DNA from: Marinomonas alcarazii
GTDB lineage: Bacteria > Pseudomonadota > Gammaproteobacteria > Pseudomonadales > Marinomonadaceae
Assembly (NCBI RefSeq): GCF_003208215.1
Contig: NZ_QKLW01000009.1
Location: forward strand, 62,001 to 126,000
Direction: 5' to 3'
DNA length: 64,000 nt
The notes below the pieces were generated by a model, which saw only the letters and a list, made by a program, of their open reading frames with translations, was not told where the DNA came from and searched no databases. Positions within the stretch are counted from its first letter, which is position 1. The number at the start of each line of letters is the position of its first letter. Position numbers and translations under genes: made by a program. Positions 8,626 to 17,654 of the stretch are shown here, in pieces.

Positions 8626-9762
8626 ATGACACCTTTGCAAGTCTATCAGACGCGTCTAGAGCAAGAACGAGTGACGTTTGATAACAGCCAGCAGCCTGCG
8701 TTACAAGAATTGGAGCGAGTGTATCAGCTGTTAGTCTCGGCACCATCAGACCGTGATGAGCTAGAGCCAATTAAAGGTGTTTACCTTTGGGGCGATGTGG
8801 GTCGTGGCAAGACATTCTTGATGGATTTGTTTTATCACTGTTTGCCTGATGGAATGGCGTTAAGGTTGCATTTTCACCACTTTATGGCGCGCTTGCATCG
8901 AGAGTTAAACCTTGCTTTTGGCCAGAAAAATCCCCTAAAAGGCATTGCTAAGCGTTTATCTGCAGAGTGTAGAGTATTGTGCTTTGATGAGTTTTTTGTC
9001 TCTGATATCGGTGACGCCATGTTGCTGGGTGGTTTGGTTGAGGCGCTGTTTGAAGAAGGCGTTGTGTTGGTGGCAACGTCGAATATTGCGGTGGAAGACT
9101 TGTTCCAGAACCAGCTGCAAAAAGAACGCTTCGCTCCAGCAATAGCCTTGCTACAAGGGCATTTGAATAGCATTCATCTTGGCGGTGAAGAAGATCATCG
9201 ATTACGGCATACCGGCGGTTCACCGATTTATTTTGTTAAACATGAGCAAGACATGTCGGTTTTGTTTAAGCAGCTGGCAAAGGGAAACATCAACCAGCAG
9301 TCGCTGCAAGTTTGTCGTCGATCGATACCGGTTGTTGAAGCCGCAGACAATATTGCTTGGTTCGATTTTTATGCTTTGTGCGATGGACCAAGATCGTCGT
9401 TGGATTACATTGAGCTGGCGCAAACTTATCCGCTGATAATGCTGACAGGCATTCCTGAACTTAGCAGCGAACCCTATGAACACATCAAAGCGCGTGGCAC
9501 CGAAGATGGCGCGATTGGCTCAGGGAAAACCGGTGATCGTGCTGTGTCGTTAGGCATTAATGACGATGCAGTGCGGCGCTTTATTAGCTTGGTGGACGAG
9601 TGTTATGACCATCAAGTGGTTCTATTATTGAATGCCGACGTGCCTTTAGACAGCCTGTATCTAAATGGGTCATTGTTGTTTGAGTTTCGTCGTACCTACA
9701 GTCGTTTAATTGAAATGAAGTCTCATTATTATCAAACATTGCGAACCCGCACAGAGGATTGA
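8626..9762 (+). CDS. zapE: ZapE, AFG1-family ATPase associated with the divisome
   Basis: This is a 378-residue P-loop ATPase of the AFG1/ZapE family (E. coli ZapE is about 375 residues). The Walker A motif GDVGRGKT is at residues 56-63, and the Walker B-like VLCFDEFFVSD is near residue 125. The C-terminal region carries the family sequence LLFEFRRTYSRLIEM. E. coli ZapE interacts with FtsZ, modulates Z-ring dynamics and is needed under low oxygen or heat stress. The start has AAAAGGAAA about seven bases upstream. The gene lies 32 bases after the LysR regulator on the same strand, possibly cotranscribed, though no functional link to DAB is evident. Confidence 0.93.
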   Translation: MTPLQVYQTRLEQERVTFDNSQQPALQELERVYQLLVSAPSDRDELEPIKGVYLWGDVGRGKTFLMDLFYHCLPDGMALRLHFHHFMARLHRELNLAFGQKNPLKGIAKRLSAECRVLCFDEFFVSDIGDAMLLGGLVEALFEEGVVLVATSNIAVEDLFQNQLQKERFAPAIALLQGHLNSIHLGGEEDHRLRHTGGSPIYFVKHEQDMSVLFKQLAKGNINQQSLQVCRRSIPVVEAADNIAWFDFYALCDGPRSSLDYIELAQTYPLIMLTGIPELSSEPYEHIKARGTEDGAIGSGKTGDRAVSLGINDDAVRRFISLVDECYDHQVVLLLNADVPLDSLYLNGSLLFEFRRTYSRLIEMKSHYYQTLRTRTED

Positions 9763-9920
9763 TTTTGTTGACCAAAAAGGCAGGCTAAATAATTGATTTC
9801 ATTCTGACTATTTTCATTAAGTTTTTCGTAAAAGCTTGATAAAACCAGAATGCGCGACCACTATATTTAATAATAAAGAATTTAAAAGACATTAATAAAA
9901 TGACAATAAGGAGGGCGATC

Positions 9921-11291
9921 ATGCAGTACGAAGATCGCGTTGATGCGTTAGTCGCACCGAAAGGTTCGTTAGAAATGTTGTCTCAAGATGAGATTTCTCG
10001 TCTGTCAGAAGAATCCGGTCCCCTACATGACCTATTCCATCGTTGTGCCTTAGCGATATTGAATTGCGGCAGTGATTCAGATGATCCGCAAGCGGTTATG
10101 GAAGAGTTTAAAGATTTTGAAATTCGTATTGTGCAACAAGAGCGAGGCGTAAAACTGCAGCTGAAAAATGCACCGGGCAGTGCATTCGTTGACGGTAAGA
10201 TGATCAGCAGTGTGCGTGAGATGTTATTCAGCGTATTGCGCGACATTATTTTTACCCAGCATGAGATTTTGGCCCGTGGTCTTGAAGACGCCAGCTCAGA
10301 TAAATTAACCAATGTGGTGTTTGAATTACTACGTAATGCCAATGTGTTCCGCCGCATTCAAAATCCAGACATGATTGTTTGCTGGGGCGGTCACTCTATT
10401 GCTCGTCACGAGTATGATTACACCAAACGTGTGGGCCATGAGTTAGGTTTGCGTGAGCTGAATATTTGCACTGGTTGTGGACCTGGGGCAATGAAAGGGC
10501 CGATGAAAGGCGCTGCCATCGCTCACGCCAAGCAACGTATTAAAAATGGTATTTACCTAGGTTTAACGGAGCCGGGCATTATTGCAGCAGAATCTCCAAA
10601 CCCGATTGTGAATCAGCTGGTGATCATGCCAGATATCGAGAAGCGTCTTGAAGCCTTTGTCCGTGCCGGACACGGTATAGTGGTTTTCCCTGGTGGTGCC
10701 GGAACCGCAGAGGAAATTCTGTATATCTTGGGGATCTTATTACACCCGAAAAATGCTGGCGTGCCTTTCCCATTGGTATTTACAGGGCCAAAAGAAAGTG
10801 CCGATTATTTTGAGCAAATACACGCTTTCATCGGTGAGGTATTAGGTTCGGAAGCGCAGAATAAATACCGTATTATTATTGAAGACGAAGTGGAAGTGGC
10901 CCGTGCCATGAAACAAGGCATGGAAGAAGTTCGCCAGTATCGTAAAGCCCATCAAGATGCGTTTTACTACAACTGGAAACTGCATATTCCAGAAGAGTTC
11001 CAATATCCGTTTGAGCCAACCCATGAAAAAGTACGTGAGTTGAATCTGCATTTCAATCAAGAAACGCATTTGCTTGCCGCGGATTTACGTCGTGCTTTTT
11101 CCTCTATCGTTGCCGGTAATGTGAAAGCGCAAGGTGTGGCGTACATCAAAGAGTTTGGGCCGTTCGAGATTCATGGCGATAAAGCGTTATTGGCGAAACT
11201 GGATGCCTTATTACAAGCGTTCGTTCGTCAGCAGCGGATGAAGTTGCCGGGCAGTGCTTATGTTCCTTGTTATAAAGTCATCACAGATTAA
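9921..11291 (+). CDS. ppnN: PpnN, nucleotide 5'-monophosphate nucleosidase (LOG family)
   Basis: The 456-residue protein aligns by eye along its length with E. coli PpnN (YgdH, 454 residues), including VCWGGHSI, LRELNICTGCGPGAM, IIMPDIEKRLEAFVR, the LOG-family PGGAGTAEE motif and the C-terminal RMKLPGSAY. PpnN cleaves nucleotide monophosphates to the base and ribose-5-phosphate, contributes to nucleotide salvage, and is stimulated by (p)ppGpp in E. coli. The frame opens at 9900, but AAGGAGG at 9908-9914 fits the ATG at 9921, matching the family's N-terminus. A bidirectional terminator follows. Confidence 0.95.
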   Translation: MQYEDRVDALVAPKGSLEMLSQDEISRLSEESGPLHDLFHRCALAILNCGSDSDDPQAVMEEFKDFEIRIVQQERGVKLQLKNAPGSAFVDGKMISSVREMLFSVLRDIIFTQHEILARGLEDASSDKLTNVVFELLRNANVFRRIQNPDMIVCWGGHSIARHEYDYTKRVGHELGLRELNICTGCGPGAMKGPMKGAAIAHAKQRIKNGIYLGLTEPGIIAAESPNPIVNQLVIMPDIEKRLEAFVRAGHGIVVFPGGAGTAEEILYILGILLHPKNAGVPFPLVFTGPKESADYFEQIHAFIGEVLGSEAQNKYRIIIEDEVEVARAMKQGMEEVRQYRKAHQDAFYYNWKLHIPEEFQYPFEPTHEKVRELNLHFNQETHLLAADLRRAFSSIVAGNVKAQGVAYIKEFGPFEIHGDKALLAKLDALLQAFVRQQRMKLPGSAYVPCYKVITD

Positions 11292-11374
11292 CTGGATGGC
11301 TACTGCGCTCGTGACGCCATCCCTAGCAGGTGGTGACTGCGCTCGCCAATTCTTTGTTAATACAGTGATACTAA

Positions 11375-11403
11375 AAAAGGGCTTCTCGTGAAGCCCTTTT
11401 CTG
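11375..11403. terminator. Bidirectional terminator between ppnN and glsA
   Basis: The stem AAAAGGGCTTC pairs perfectly with GAAGCCCTTTT around a TCGT tetraloop. There is a T-run on the plus strand and an A-run upstream that becomes a T-run on the minus strand, so it can serve both convergent genes. Confidence 0.92.
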
Positions 11404-11443
11404 TTTTTGGTTGTTGTCTATTTGCTTCGGGTTTAAGAAGAGC

Positions 11444-12355
11444 CTAGCCAAATACTGACCAGCCGATGCTTTCGGAGAGCGCTTCCAGTGCCGCCATGCC
11501 AGCGAGTGAGTTGCCTGACTTATTGAGTTCGGGTGACCAAACACAGACAGAAAAGCGATTTGGCACAATGGCGATAATGCCACCACCAACACCACTTTTG
11601 CCTGGCAGCCCAACGCGGTAAGCAAAGTTGCCAGCTTCGTCGTATAAGCCGCTGGTGGCGAGCAATCCATTAACTTGGGTTGTCTCTCGTGCGCTTAGCA
11701 CTTGCTCACCACTGAGCTGTGAGTAGCCTTTGTTGGCAAGGAAACTAAAGGCTTTGGCAAGATCCACACAATTCATGCGCATGGCGCAGTTATCAAAGTA
11801 GCTGTGTAAAACGCTTTCTACGTCGTTTTCAAAGTTACCAAAGGCTTTCATTAAATACGCCATGGACGCATTGCGTGCACGGAATTCGTATTCTGAATCG
11901 GCAACCACTTTGTCTGAGCTTAGGTGGGAGTTATCCGCTAAGCGTCGAATGAATTCACGCATGGCGTAGTGCGGAGAAGCAAAGCGAGACTGATTCATAT
12001 CACTGATGACTAATGCGCCAGCATTGATAAAGGGGTTTCTAGGTACACCTGACTCGTATTCGAGCTGCACAAGTGAATTAAACGGGTTTCCAGAAGGTTC
12101 ACGTCCAACTCGCTTCCACATGTCTTCGCCATAGTGTTTGATGGCAAGGGTCAAGCTAAAGACTTTAGAGATACTTTGAATAGAAAAGTCTGTATAGGCT
12201 TGGCCTGCGTGATAGAGCTGACCATCGTTACTGTAGATGGCAATACCAAATTGGTTGGGATCGACATTCGCCAGCGCGGGAATGTAATCTGCGACTTTGC
12301 CTAAACCGATTAATGGTTTTACTTTTTGTTCTATTGAATTTAGTAGATCTTCCAC
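11444..12355 (-). CDS. glsA: Glutaminase (serine-dependent beta-lactamase fold)
   Basis: This 303-residue enzyme converts glutamine to glutamate and ammonia (E. coli GlsB is 308 residues). The catalytic Ser-x-x-Lys is at Ser61-Lys64 in [11 protein letters not shown]. Other family hallmarks are [12 protein letters not shown], the central tyrosine/asparagine segment, and the C-terminal [12 protein letters not shown]. The start is a GTG with a weak TGAGA upstream and no better nearby alternative. It stands alone; a perfect 16-bp inverted repeat lies between it and the upstream nudC gene. Confidence 0.95.
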   Translation of the reverse strand: MEDLLNSIEQKVKPLIGLGKVADYIPALANVDPNQFGIAIYSNDGQLYHAGQAYTDFSIQSISKVFSLTLAIKHYGEDMWKRVGREPSGNPFNSLVQLEYESGVPRNPFINAGALVISDMNQSRFASPHYAMREFIRRLADNSHLSSDKVVADSEYEFRARNASMAYLMKAFGNFENDVESVLHSYFDNCAMRMNCVDLAKAFSFLANKGYSQLSGEQVLSARETTQVNGLLATSGLYDEAGNFAYRVGLPGKSGVGGGIIAIVPNRFSVCVWSPELNKSGNSLAGMAALEALSESIGWSVFG

Positions 12356-12465
12356 GAGGTTCTCAGTGTTATTCTTTTATGGCAAGTGAATGAGTCGGTA
12401 CTTAGCTGGGTGGCTAGTATAGGTATTTACTGGAAGATTTCTAGCAAATTTGGTGCTTTTGTCGA

Positions 12466-12509
12466 TACTTTCAGACACACCGTTTATGAATCTGGTGTGT
12501 CTGAAAGTA
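12466..12509. repeat. Perfect 16-bp inverted repeat (stem-loop) downstream of nudC
   Basis: The arms at 12466-12481 (TACTTTCAGACACACC) and 12494-12509 are exact reverse complements around a 12-base loop. It begins nine bases after the nudC stop. No T-run follows on the minus strand, so it is not a canonical intrinsic terminator. An mRNA 3'-end stabiliser or processing site is possible. Confidence 0.85.
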
Positions 12510-12517
12510 GAAGGTCT

Positions 12518-13327
12518 TTAGTTGCTTTTCGTTTTTTGTATATGTTCTACATGTAGATTAATTAACTGCCCTGAAATCGTCGCGCTGTTGGGAATATTTG
12601 GTAAGTCATCAATTGAGTACCAGTTGGCTTCTTCTATTTCACCTGGCGCAGGGGTGATGTCACCACTTTCATAATCCGCAAAAAAACCGGCCATTAACTG
12701 ATGTGGGAAAGACCAAGGCTGGCTGCTTACATAGCGAATGTTGGTGACTTCTAAACCGACTTCTTCTCTAATTTCTCTTGCCACAGCTTGTTCTAAGGTT
12801 TCCCCTGCTTCGACAAACCCCGCAATATTACTGAATCTGTCTTTCGGTGCTTGTGGGCCACGAGCAAGTAGAATTTGATCGCCTTTGCGGATCGATATAA
12901 TGACGCAAGGGGAAATGCGAGGATAATGACGTAGGTTGCACGTCTGGCATATTTTTGTGTGCTCAGCTGGGTGTCTTTCTTTCATTGGCGAGCCACATCG
13001 ACCACAAAACTGATGATCACGATCCCATGTTGATAGCTGGTGTGCGCGGCTTAATAAAATGTAATGGTGTTGGTCTTGTAAGAAGAGCAGCTCTCTTAGA
13101 CCCATTTCAGAGAAGCCTTTGGGGATAGATTCAAAGCGACACACGAAGATATCCTGACCATGCCATTTGCCACAGTAGATGGCGCTCATTTTTGAGTTAG
13201 GTTGGAAGTGTGTAAAAGGCGTAAGAAATTGATTTTCTGACTCTACTAATACTTGGTTGCGATGTAGCAAAATATAGAGCGCATCTTGATGGGGAAGAGG
13301 GTGTGTTTGAGTACCTATTTCTAACAT
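12518..13327 (-). CDS. nudC: NudC, NAD(H) pyrophosphatase / RNA deNADding nudix hydrolase
   Basis: This 269-residue protein has the full NudC layout. There is an N-terminal domain, then a zinc ribbon with Cys108, Cys111, Cys127 and Cys130. The nudix box runs from Gly170 (GFVEAGETLEQ...REIREEVGL), followed by the NADH-specific motif SQPWSFPHQLM at 202-212. NudC hydrolyses NADH to NMNH and AMP and removes 5' NAD caps from RNA. The nudix catalytic glutamates are intact. It lies 73 bp downstream of the tdh stop on the same strand. A 9-bp inverted pair (TTGCGTCTA with TAGACGCAA, 13341-13386) lies just upstream. Confidence 0.95.
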   Translation of the reverse strand: MLEIGTQTHPLPHQDALYILLHRNQVLVESENQFLTPFTHFQPNSKMSAIYCGKWHGQDIFVCRFESIPKGFSEMGLRELLFLQDQHHYILLSRAHQLSTWDRDHQFCGRCGSPMKERHPAEHTKICQTCNLRHYPRISPCVIISIRKGDQILLARGPQAPKDRFSNIAGFVEAGETLEQAVAREIREEVGLEVTNIRYVSSQPWSFPHQLMAGFFADYESGDITPAPGEIEEANWYSIDDLPNIPNSATISGQLINLHVEHIQKTKSN

Positions 13328-13400
13328 GTGATTGCTCGGTTTGCGTCTAAAAGAATTACGCTAACGCGATCATCTTCTAGACGCAATAACCTAGGTAGAT

Positions 13401-14426
13401 TTAATTCCAGTCGAGAATCACTTTTCCTGATTTGCCAGACTCCATGGTTCCGAAGCCTTGCTGAAAGTCATCAATATCAAAGCGATGGGTGATAATTGGG
13501 CTGATGTCTAAGCCAGATTGAAGCATGGCAACCATCTTGTACCAAGTCTCATACATTTCTCGTCCATAAATGCCTTTGATGATAAGACCTTTAAAAATGA
13601 CCTGATTCCAGTCGATTAAAGTGTCTTTTCCTGGAATGCCTAACATGGCAATTTTTCCGCCATGGTTCATGCATTCCAGCATGGAGCGAAACGCCGTGTC
13701 ATTGCCAGACATTTCTAAGCCCACATCGAAGCCTTCGTGCATGTCTATTTCACTCATGACGTCTTTTAATGATTCACGACTGGCGTTAACGGTACGAGTC
13801 GCCCCCATTTTTTTCGCCAGATCCAGACGGAAGTCGTTCACATCGGTAATCACCACATTGCGCGCACCGACGTGCTTAGCAATAGCCGCGGCCATGGCGC
13901 CAATGGGGCCAGCGCCTGTGATTAAAACGTCTTCACCGATTAGGTCGAAAGACAGGGCAGTATGAGTGGCGTTGCCAAACGGGTCGAATATCGCTGCCAT
14001 GTCATCGCTGATGTTATCTGGAATTTTGAATGCGTTACTGGCTGGAATGACCAAGTATTCGGCAAAAGCGCCAGTGCGATTGACGCCAACGCCAAGGGTT
14101 CTTCGGCATAGATGGCGACGACCTGCACGACAGTTGCGGCAATGTCCACATGTAATATGGCCTTCTCCAGAAACGCGGTCACCGATCTTGAATCCAGACA
14201 CTTCTGGCCCTATTTCGGTGATCACACCAACAAACTCATGACCAACTGTCATGGGTACTGGAATGGTGTTCTGTGCCCAATCGTCCCATTGATAGATGTG
14301 CATGTCTGTTCCACAGATTGCCGTTTTGCTTATTTTGATCACGACATCGTTATGTCCGCATTCGGGACGCGGTACGTCTGTCATCCAAATGCCTTTTTCT
14401 GCGTGAAGTTTCGCAAGCGTTTTCAT
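13401..14426 (-). CDS. tdh: L-threonine 3-dehydrogenase
   Basis: This 341-residue zinc-dependent medium-chain dehydrogenase oxidises threonine to 2-amino-3-ketobutyrate with NAD+. The catalytic zinc site includes Cys38 ([13 protein letters not shown]) and TVGHEF. The structural zinc site is the four-cysteine cluster in [16 protein letters not shown] Rossmann motif, [11 protein letters not shown], lies near residue 170. The length matches E. coli Tdh. The ATG overlaps the kbl stop by one base (TAATG), so the two are translationally coupled; their products act in sequence to turn threonine into glycine. Confidence 0.97.
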   Translation of the reverse strand: MKTLAKLHAEKGIWMTDVPRPECGHNDVVIKISKTAICGTDMHIYQWDDWAQNTIPVPMTVGHEFVGVITEIGPEVSGFKIGDRVSGEGHITCGHCRNCRAGRRHLCRRTLGVGVNRTGAFAEYLVIPASNAFKIPDNISDDMAAIFDPFGNATHTALSFDLIGEDVLITGAGPIGAMAAAIAKHVGARNVVITDVNDFRLDLAKKMGATRTVNASRESLKDVMSEIDMHEGFDVGLEMSGNDTAFRSMLECMNHGGKIAMLGIPGKDTLIDWNQVIFKGLIIKGIYGREMYETWYKMVAMLQSGLDISPIITHRFDIDDFQQGFGTMESGKSGKVILDWN

Positions 14427-15634
14427 TATTTACTTCCTTTAATAATGCCCATCTCGCGCCCGACCTTAGCAAAGGCGGCTATGGCGCGATCAAGTTGTTC
14501 CGTTGTGAGTGATGCTGACATTTGTGTGCGAATTCTGGCTTTGCCCATAGGTACGACGGGATAAGCAAATCCTGTCACAAATATTCCTTCTCTATATAGC
14601 GCATTTGCCATCTCTTGTGCGAGTTTCGCATCGCCTAAAATAACAGGAATGATTGGATGATCGCCAGGGACTAGGTTAAAGCCTAAAGCGCTCATTTGGG
14701 TGCGGAAGTGTTGGCTATTGGCTTTTAATTGCTTGCGAGCAGAATCTCCTTGCTTGAGGGATTCGATAATGTTTAAGCTGGTGGCGGTAATCACAGGCGC
14801 CAGTGAGTTCGAAAACAAATAAGGGCGAGAGCGTTGGCGTAACCAGTCGACAATGTTTTTAGAAGCGCTGGTGTAGCCACCAGAAGCGCCACCTAGGGCT
14901 TTACCTAATGTGCCAGTGATAATGTCGACACGACCTAGTACATCGCAATACTCATGGCTACCACGACCATTTTCGCCCAAAAAGCCTACCGCATGGGAGT
15001 CGTCAACCATAACTAATGCATCGTACTGGTCTGCAAGGTCGCAGATAGATTTAAGGTCGGCAATGATACCGTCCATAGAAAACACGCCATCCGTGACAAT
15101 TAATTTGGTTTTAGCACCATCTATATCCGCTTGTTGAAGTTTCGCTTCCAGTTCTTTCATGTCGTTATTGGCGTAGCGATAGCGTTTTGCTTTACATAAA
15201 CGAATGCCATCAATAATGCTGGCGTGATTGAGCGCATCACTGATGACGGCATCTTCTTCATTCAGCAATGTTTCAAATAAGCCGCCGTTTGCGTCAAAGC
15301 AAGAGGAATACAAAATGGTGTCTTCCATTTGCAAAAAGTCGCTTAGGCTTTTTTCTAATTGGGTGTGTATGTTTTGTGTACCGCAAATAAAGCGAACAGA
15401 AGCCATGCCGTACCCGTATTCATCCAGTGCTTGATGGGCGGCTTGAGTGACATGCTTATCGTTTGCCAAGCCAAGGTAATTGTTCGCGCAAAGATTGATT
15501 AGAGGCGTTTTATCGGCGGTAGTAATTTGGCTGGCTTGTGGCGTGATAAGCGGACGCTCTATTTTATAAAGGCCTTCTTGCTTAAGTGTTTGAAGTTGGT
15601 TTTCCAGATTTTTGTAAAAAGTGGATTTGCTCAT
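14426..15634 (-). CDS. kbl: Glycine C-acetyltransferase (2-amino-3-ketobutyrate CoA ligase)
   Basis: This 402-residue PLP enzyme of the alpha-oxoamine synthase family cleaves 2-amino-3-ketobutyrate with CoA to glycine and acetyl-CoA. Hallmarks are [41 protein letters not shown] and the PLP-lysine segment [14 protein letters not shown]. The frame extends nine codons upstream, but the internal ATG at 15634 ([10 protein letters not shown]) aligns with the E. coli start and has GAGGAAAG just upstream, so it was chosen. It is the first gene of the kbl-tdh operon. Confidence 0.97.
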   Translation of the reverse strand: MSKSTFYKNLENQLQTLKQEGLYKIERPLITPQASQITTADKTPLINLCANNYLGLANDKHVTQAAHQALDEYGYGMASVRFICGTQNIHTQLEKSLSDFLQMEDTILYSSCFDANGGLFETLLNEEDAVISDALNHASIIDGIRLCKAKRYRYANNDMKELEAKLQQADIDGAKTKLIVTDGVFSMDGIIADLKSICDLADQYDALVMVDDSHAVGFLGENGRGSHEYCDVLGRVDIITGTLGKALGGASGGYTSASKNIVDWLRQRSRPYLFSNSLAPVITATSLNIIESLKQGDSARKQLKANSQHFRTQMSALGFNLVPGDHPIIPVILGDAKLAQEMANALYREGIFVTGFAYPVVPMGKARIRTQMSASLTTEQLDRAIAAFAKVGREMGIIKGSK

Positions 15635-15832
15635 GTTCTTTCCTCTTGTGGAGATTAGCATTCCCTTTTGTGATGGATCCTTTATGTCTATTGAGTGTAG
15701 GAGGGTGCCTTCAATATGAGTAGATGCAGTGACATCATAAAGCAGGCATAACAGTTTCGGTTTTTGAATGGCTGGTCATGTTTGCCGTTCGTCCGTAGAA
15801 TGTGGGCAAATATTAAGCAAAGAGGAAACCAC

Positions 15833-16897
15833 ATGTTGTCAAAGGTTCATTACAGCATCTTACTTGGTGCGTTGAGCGCAAGCATGGCCGCTCAAGCTCA
15901 GGATTATTTACCGGTTCTGCAATATCATCATGTAAGTGCCAGTTCACCTAAATCGACTTCTGTTACACCAGAACAATTTACTGAACATATGGATTACCTA
16001 AAAAATGCAGGCTTTCAAGTAGTCGATCTACGTTCTGCGTTAGACGATTTAAAAGCCAATAAGCCATTGCCCGAGAAATCCGTCGCTATTTCGTTTGATG
16101 ACGCTTATCGCAATATTTACCAAGCTGGCTTCCCAATCTTAAAGGAAAGGAATTTTCCTTTTACTGTGTTTATCAACTCAGAACCAGTAGAGCGTAAGAG
16201 CCGTAGCTTTTTAACATGGGAGCAGATGAAAGAGATGGAGCAGTTTGGCGGTGTGTTCGCCAACCATACGATTAGCCATCCTTATATGTTGCGCAAAGAG
16301 AAAGGCGAAACGGATGAGGCCTGGATGTCACGCATGGAAAAGGAAGTGGATACGGTAGAAAGTTTGCTTGTGAAGCATCTTGGAAGCTCACCGAAGATGT
16401 TGGCTTACCCATATGGCGAATCAAATGGAAGGATTCGAAGCATGATGGCAGAAAAGGGCATTATGGCATTCGGTCAGCAGTCTGGTGTGGTAAGTGCCGA
16501 TTCGGACTTTGAAAACCTGCCGCGTTTTCCAGCCTCAGGTGCTTATGCCAAGCTATCAACATTAAAAACAAAGCTGAACGCGAAACCTATGCCTCTTTTA
16601 TCTGAAAATGCGGGTGGCGATTACGCTGGTGAAGAGCCTGTTTCGATTAACCTGACTTTTAAAGAGGGCAAGTATCGTTTAAAAGACTTGGCGTGCTATG
16701 TGTCCGGTCAAGGAAAGGCGACTCTTGAGTGGGTTTCTGAAAGAGAAGTGAAGGCAACTGCTAGCAAGCCTTTTGGCGTAGGCCGTGGCCGTATTAACTG
16801 CACTATGCCTGATAATTCGGGCAAGCATTATTACTGGTATTCCAATGTATGGATCCGTTCTTCTGCTGATCAGGGCTATGTGAGTGAAAAAAGTTAA
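15833..16897 (+). CDS. Secreted polysaccharide deacetylase (NodB homology)
   Basis: This 354-residue protein has a signal peptide (MLSKVHYSILLGALSASMAA, with AQAQ at the cleavage region). NodB motifs follow: SFDDAYRNIYQ (metal-binding Asp pair) and NHTISHPYM (the HxxxH zinc ligands), with LAYPYGE downstream. A C-terminal stretch of roughly 100 residues beyond the catalytic fold, with two Cys in LACYVSGQ and INCTMPD, looks like a small extra beta domain. AAGAGGAAA precedes the ATG at 15833; the longer frame from 15764 lacks a site and would bury the signal peptide. The substrate is unknown; a surface or biofilm N-acetylated glycan is the family norm. Confidence 0.85.
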   Translation: MLSKVHYSILLGALSASMAAQAQDYLPVLQYHHVSASSPKSTSVTPEQFTEHMDYLKNAGFQVVDLRSALDDLKANKPLPEKSVAISFDDAYRNIYQAGFPILKERNFPFTVFINSEPVERKSRSFLTWEQMKEMEQFGGVFANHTISHPYMLRKEKGETDEAWMSRMEKEVDTVESLLVKHLGSSPKMLAYPYGESNGRIRSMMAEKGIMAFGQQSGVVSADSDFENLPRFPASGAYAKLSTLKTKLNAKPMPLLSENAGGDYAGEEPVSINLTFKEGKYRLKDLACYVSGQGKATLEWVSEREVKATASKPFGVGRGRINCTMPDNSGKHYYWYSNVWIRSSADQGYVSEKS

Positions 16898-16915
16898 ACT
16901 TTTTTAAAAAAGAGG

Positions 16916-16943
16916 TTGCACTGAAATTTCAAATCAGTATTAT
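16916..16943 (+). promoter_or_regulatory. Promoter of the tRNA operon
   Basis: TTGCAC and TATTAT are separated by 16 bp, with a GC-rich discriminator (CTCGCTCGC) between the -10 element and the first tRNA at 16960. A GC-rich discriminator is typical of stringently controlled stable-RNA promoters. Confidence 0.75.
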
Positions 16944-16959
16944 ACACCTCGCTCGCAAC

Positions 16960-17050
16960 GGAGGGGTGGCAGAGCGGTTTAATGCACCAGTCTTGAAAAC
17001 TGGCGTAGGTTAATAGCCTACCGAGAGTTCGAATCTCTCCTCCTCCGCCA
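16960..17050 (+). tRNA. tRNA-Ser (UGA)
   Basis: This is a cloverleaf with a long variable arm, a 7-bp acceptor stem (GGAGGGG with CTCCTCC), anticodon loop CTTGAAA giving UGA, T-arm GAGTTCGAATCTC and encoded CCA. It is the first gene of the eight-tRNA operon. Confidence 0.97.
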
Positions 17051-17091
17051 TCTTCTAAAGATGGTAGTTGTAAGCAAGATAAAATATTAGT

Positions 17092-17167
17092 TCCTCGATA
17101 GCTCAGTTGGTAGAGCAAATGACTGTTAATCATTGGGTCACTGGTTCGAGTCCAGTTCGAGGAGCCA
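17092..17167 (+). tRNA. tRNA-Asn (GUU), copy 1
   Basis: This is a 76-nt cloverleaf beginning TCCTCGATAGCTCAG, with anticodon GTT in CTGTTAA, T-loop GGTTCGAGTCC and encoded CCA. It is identical to the copy at 17472-17547. Confidence 0.97.
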
Positions 17168-17169
17168 TT

Positions 17170-17246
17170 CGGAGTATAGCGCAGTCTGGTAGCGCGCCTG
17201 CTTTGGGAGCAGGATGTCGGGGGTTCGAATCCCTCTACTCCGACCA
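17170..17246 (+). tRNA. tRNA-Pro (UGG), copy 1
   Basis: This is a 77-nt cloverleaf with acceptor CGGAGTA, anticodon loop TTTGGGA (UGG) and encoded CCA. The T-arm is GGGTTCGAATCCC, whereas the second copy has a compensated A-T pair. It starts two bases after the tRNA-Asn CCA. Confidence 0.97.
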
Positions 17247-17272
17247 TTTATTTTATCATCATCATTAGTAAT

Positions 17273-17349
17273 GGTGGGCGTAGCTCAGTTGGTAGAGCTC
17301 CGGATTGTGATTCCGGCGGTCGTGGGTTCAAGCCCCATCGTCCACCCCA
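17273..17349 (+). tRNA. tRNA-His (GUG)
   Basis: The cloverleaf includes the extra 5' G (-1) opposite C73, anticodon GTG in ATTGTGATT, T-loop GGTTCAAGCC and encoded CCA. It is the only member of the Asn-Pro-His-Lys unit that is not duplicated. Confidence 0.97.
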
Positions 17350-17362
17350 TTACTAGATAGTT

Positions 17363-17438
17363 GGGTCGTTAGCTCAGTTGGTAGAGCAGTTGACTTTTAA
17401 TCAATTGGTCACTGGTTCGAATCCAGTACGACCCACCA
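17363..17438 (+). tRNA. tRNA-Lys (UUU), copy 1
   Basis: This is a 76-nt cloverleaf with acceptor GGGTCGT, anticodon loop CTTTTAA (UUU) and encoded CCA. It is identical to the copy at 17655-17730. Confidence 0.97.
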
Positions 17439-17471
17439 ACTATCTCTATACAGAATTCTAGTCTGATTAAT

Positions 17472-17547
17472 TCCTCGATAGCTCAGTTGGTAGAGCAAAT
17501 GACTGTTAATCATTGGGTCACTGGTTCGAGTCCAGTTCGAGGAGCCA
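17472..17547 (+). tRNA. tRNA-Asn (GUU), copy 2
   Basis: It is base-for-base identical to the copy at 17092-17167 and lies two bases before the second tRNA-Pro. This suggests tandem duplication of an Asn-Pro-(His)-Lys block. Confidence 0.97.
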
Positions 17548-17549
17548 AT

Positions 17550-17626
17550 CGGAGTATAGCGCAGTCTGGTAGCGCGCCTGCTTTGGGAGCAGGATGTCGG
17601 GAGTTCGAATCTCTCTACTCCGACCA
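17550..17626 (+). tRNA. tRNA-Pro (UGG), copy 2
   Basis: It is the same as copy 1 except for a compensating pair in the T-stem (GAGTTCGAATCTC in place of GGGTTCGAATCCC). Pairing is kept, so the gene is intact. Confidence 0.97.
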
Positions 17627-17654
17627 TTAATAAATCAGCATAAAAATTATGAGC

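Noticed and set aside
11294..11335. Direct repeats ACTGCGCTCG and a GGATGGC/GCCATCC hairpin after ppnN
   Set aside because: They are short and imperfect, and the clear bidirectional terminator 40 bases later already explains the 3' end; probably chance.
16894..17247. Minus-strand frames across the tRNA genes (also 17409-17627) with text such as GFEPPTSCSQSRRATRLRYT
   Set aside because: These are antisense translations of tRNA genes, a well-known false-protein pattern in databases; the tRNA cloverleafs explain the sequence completely.
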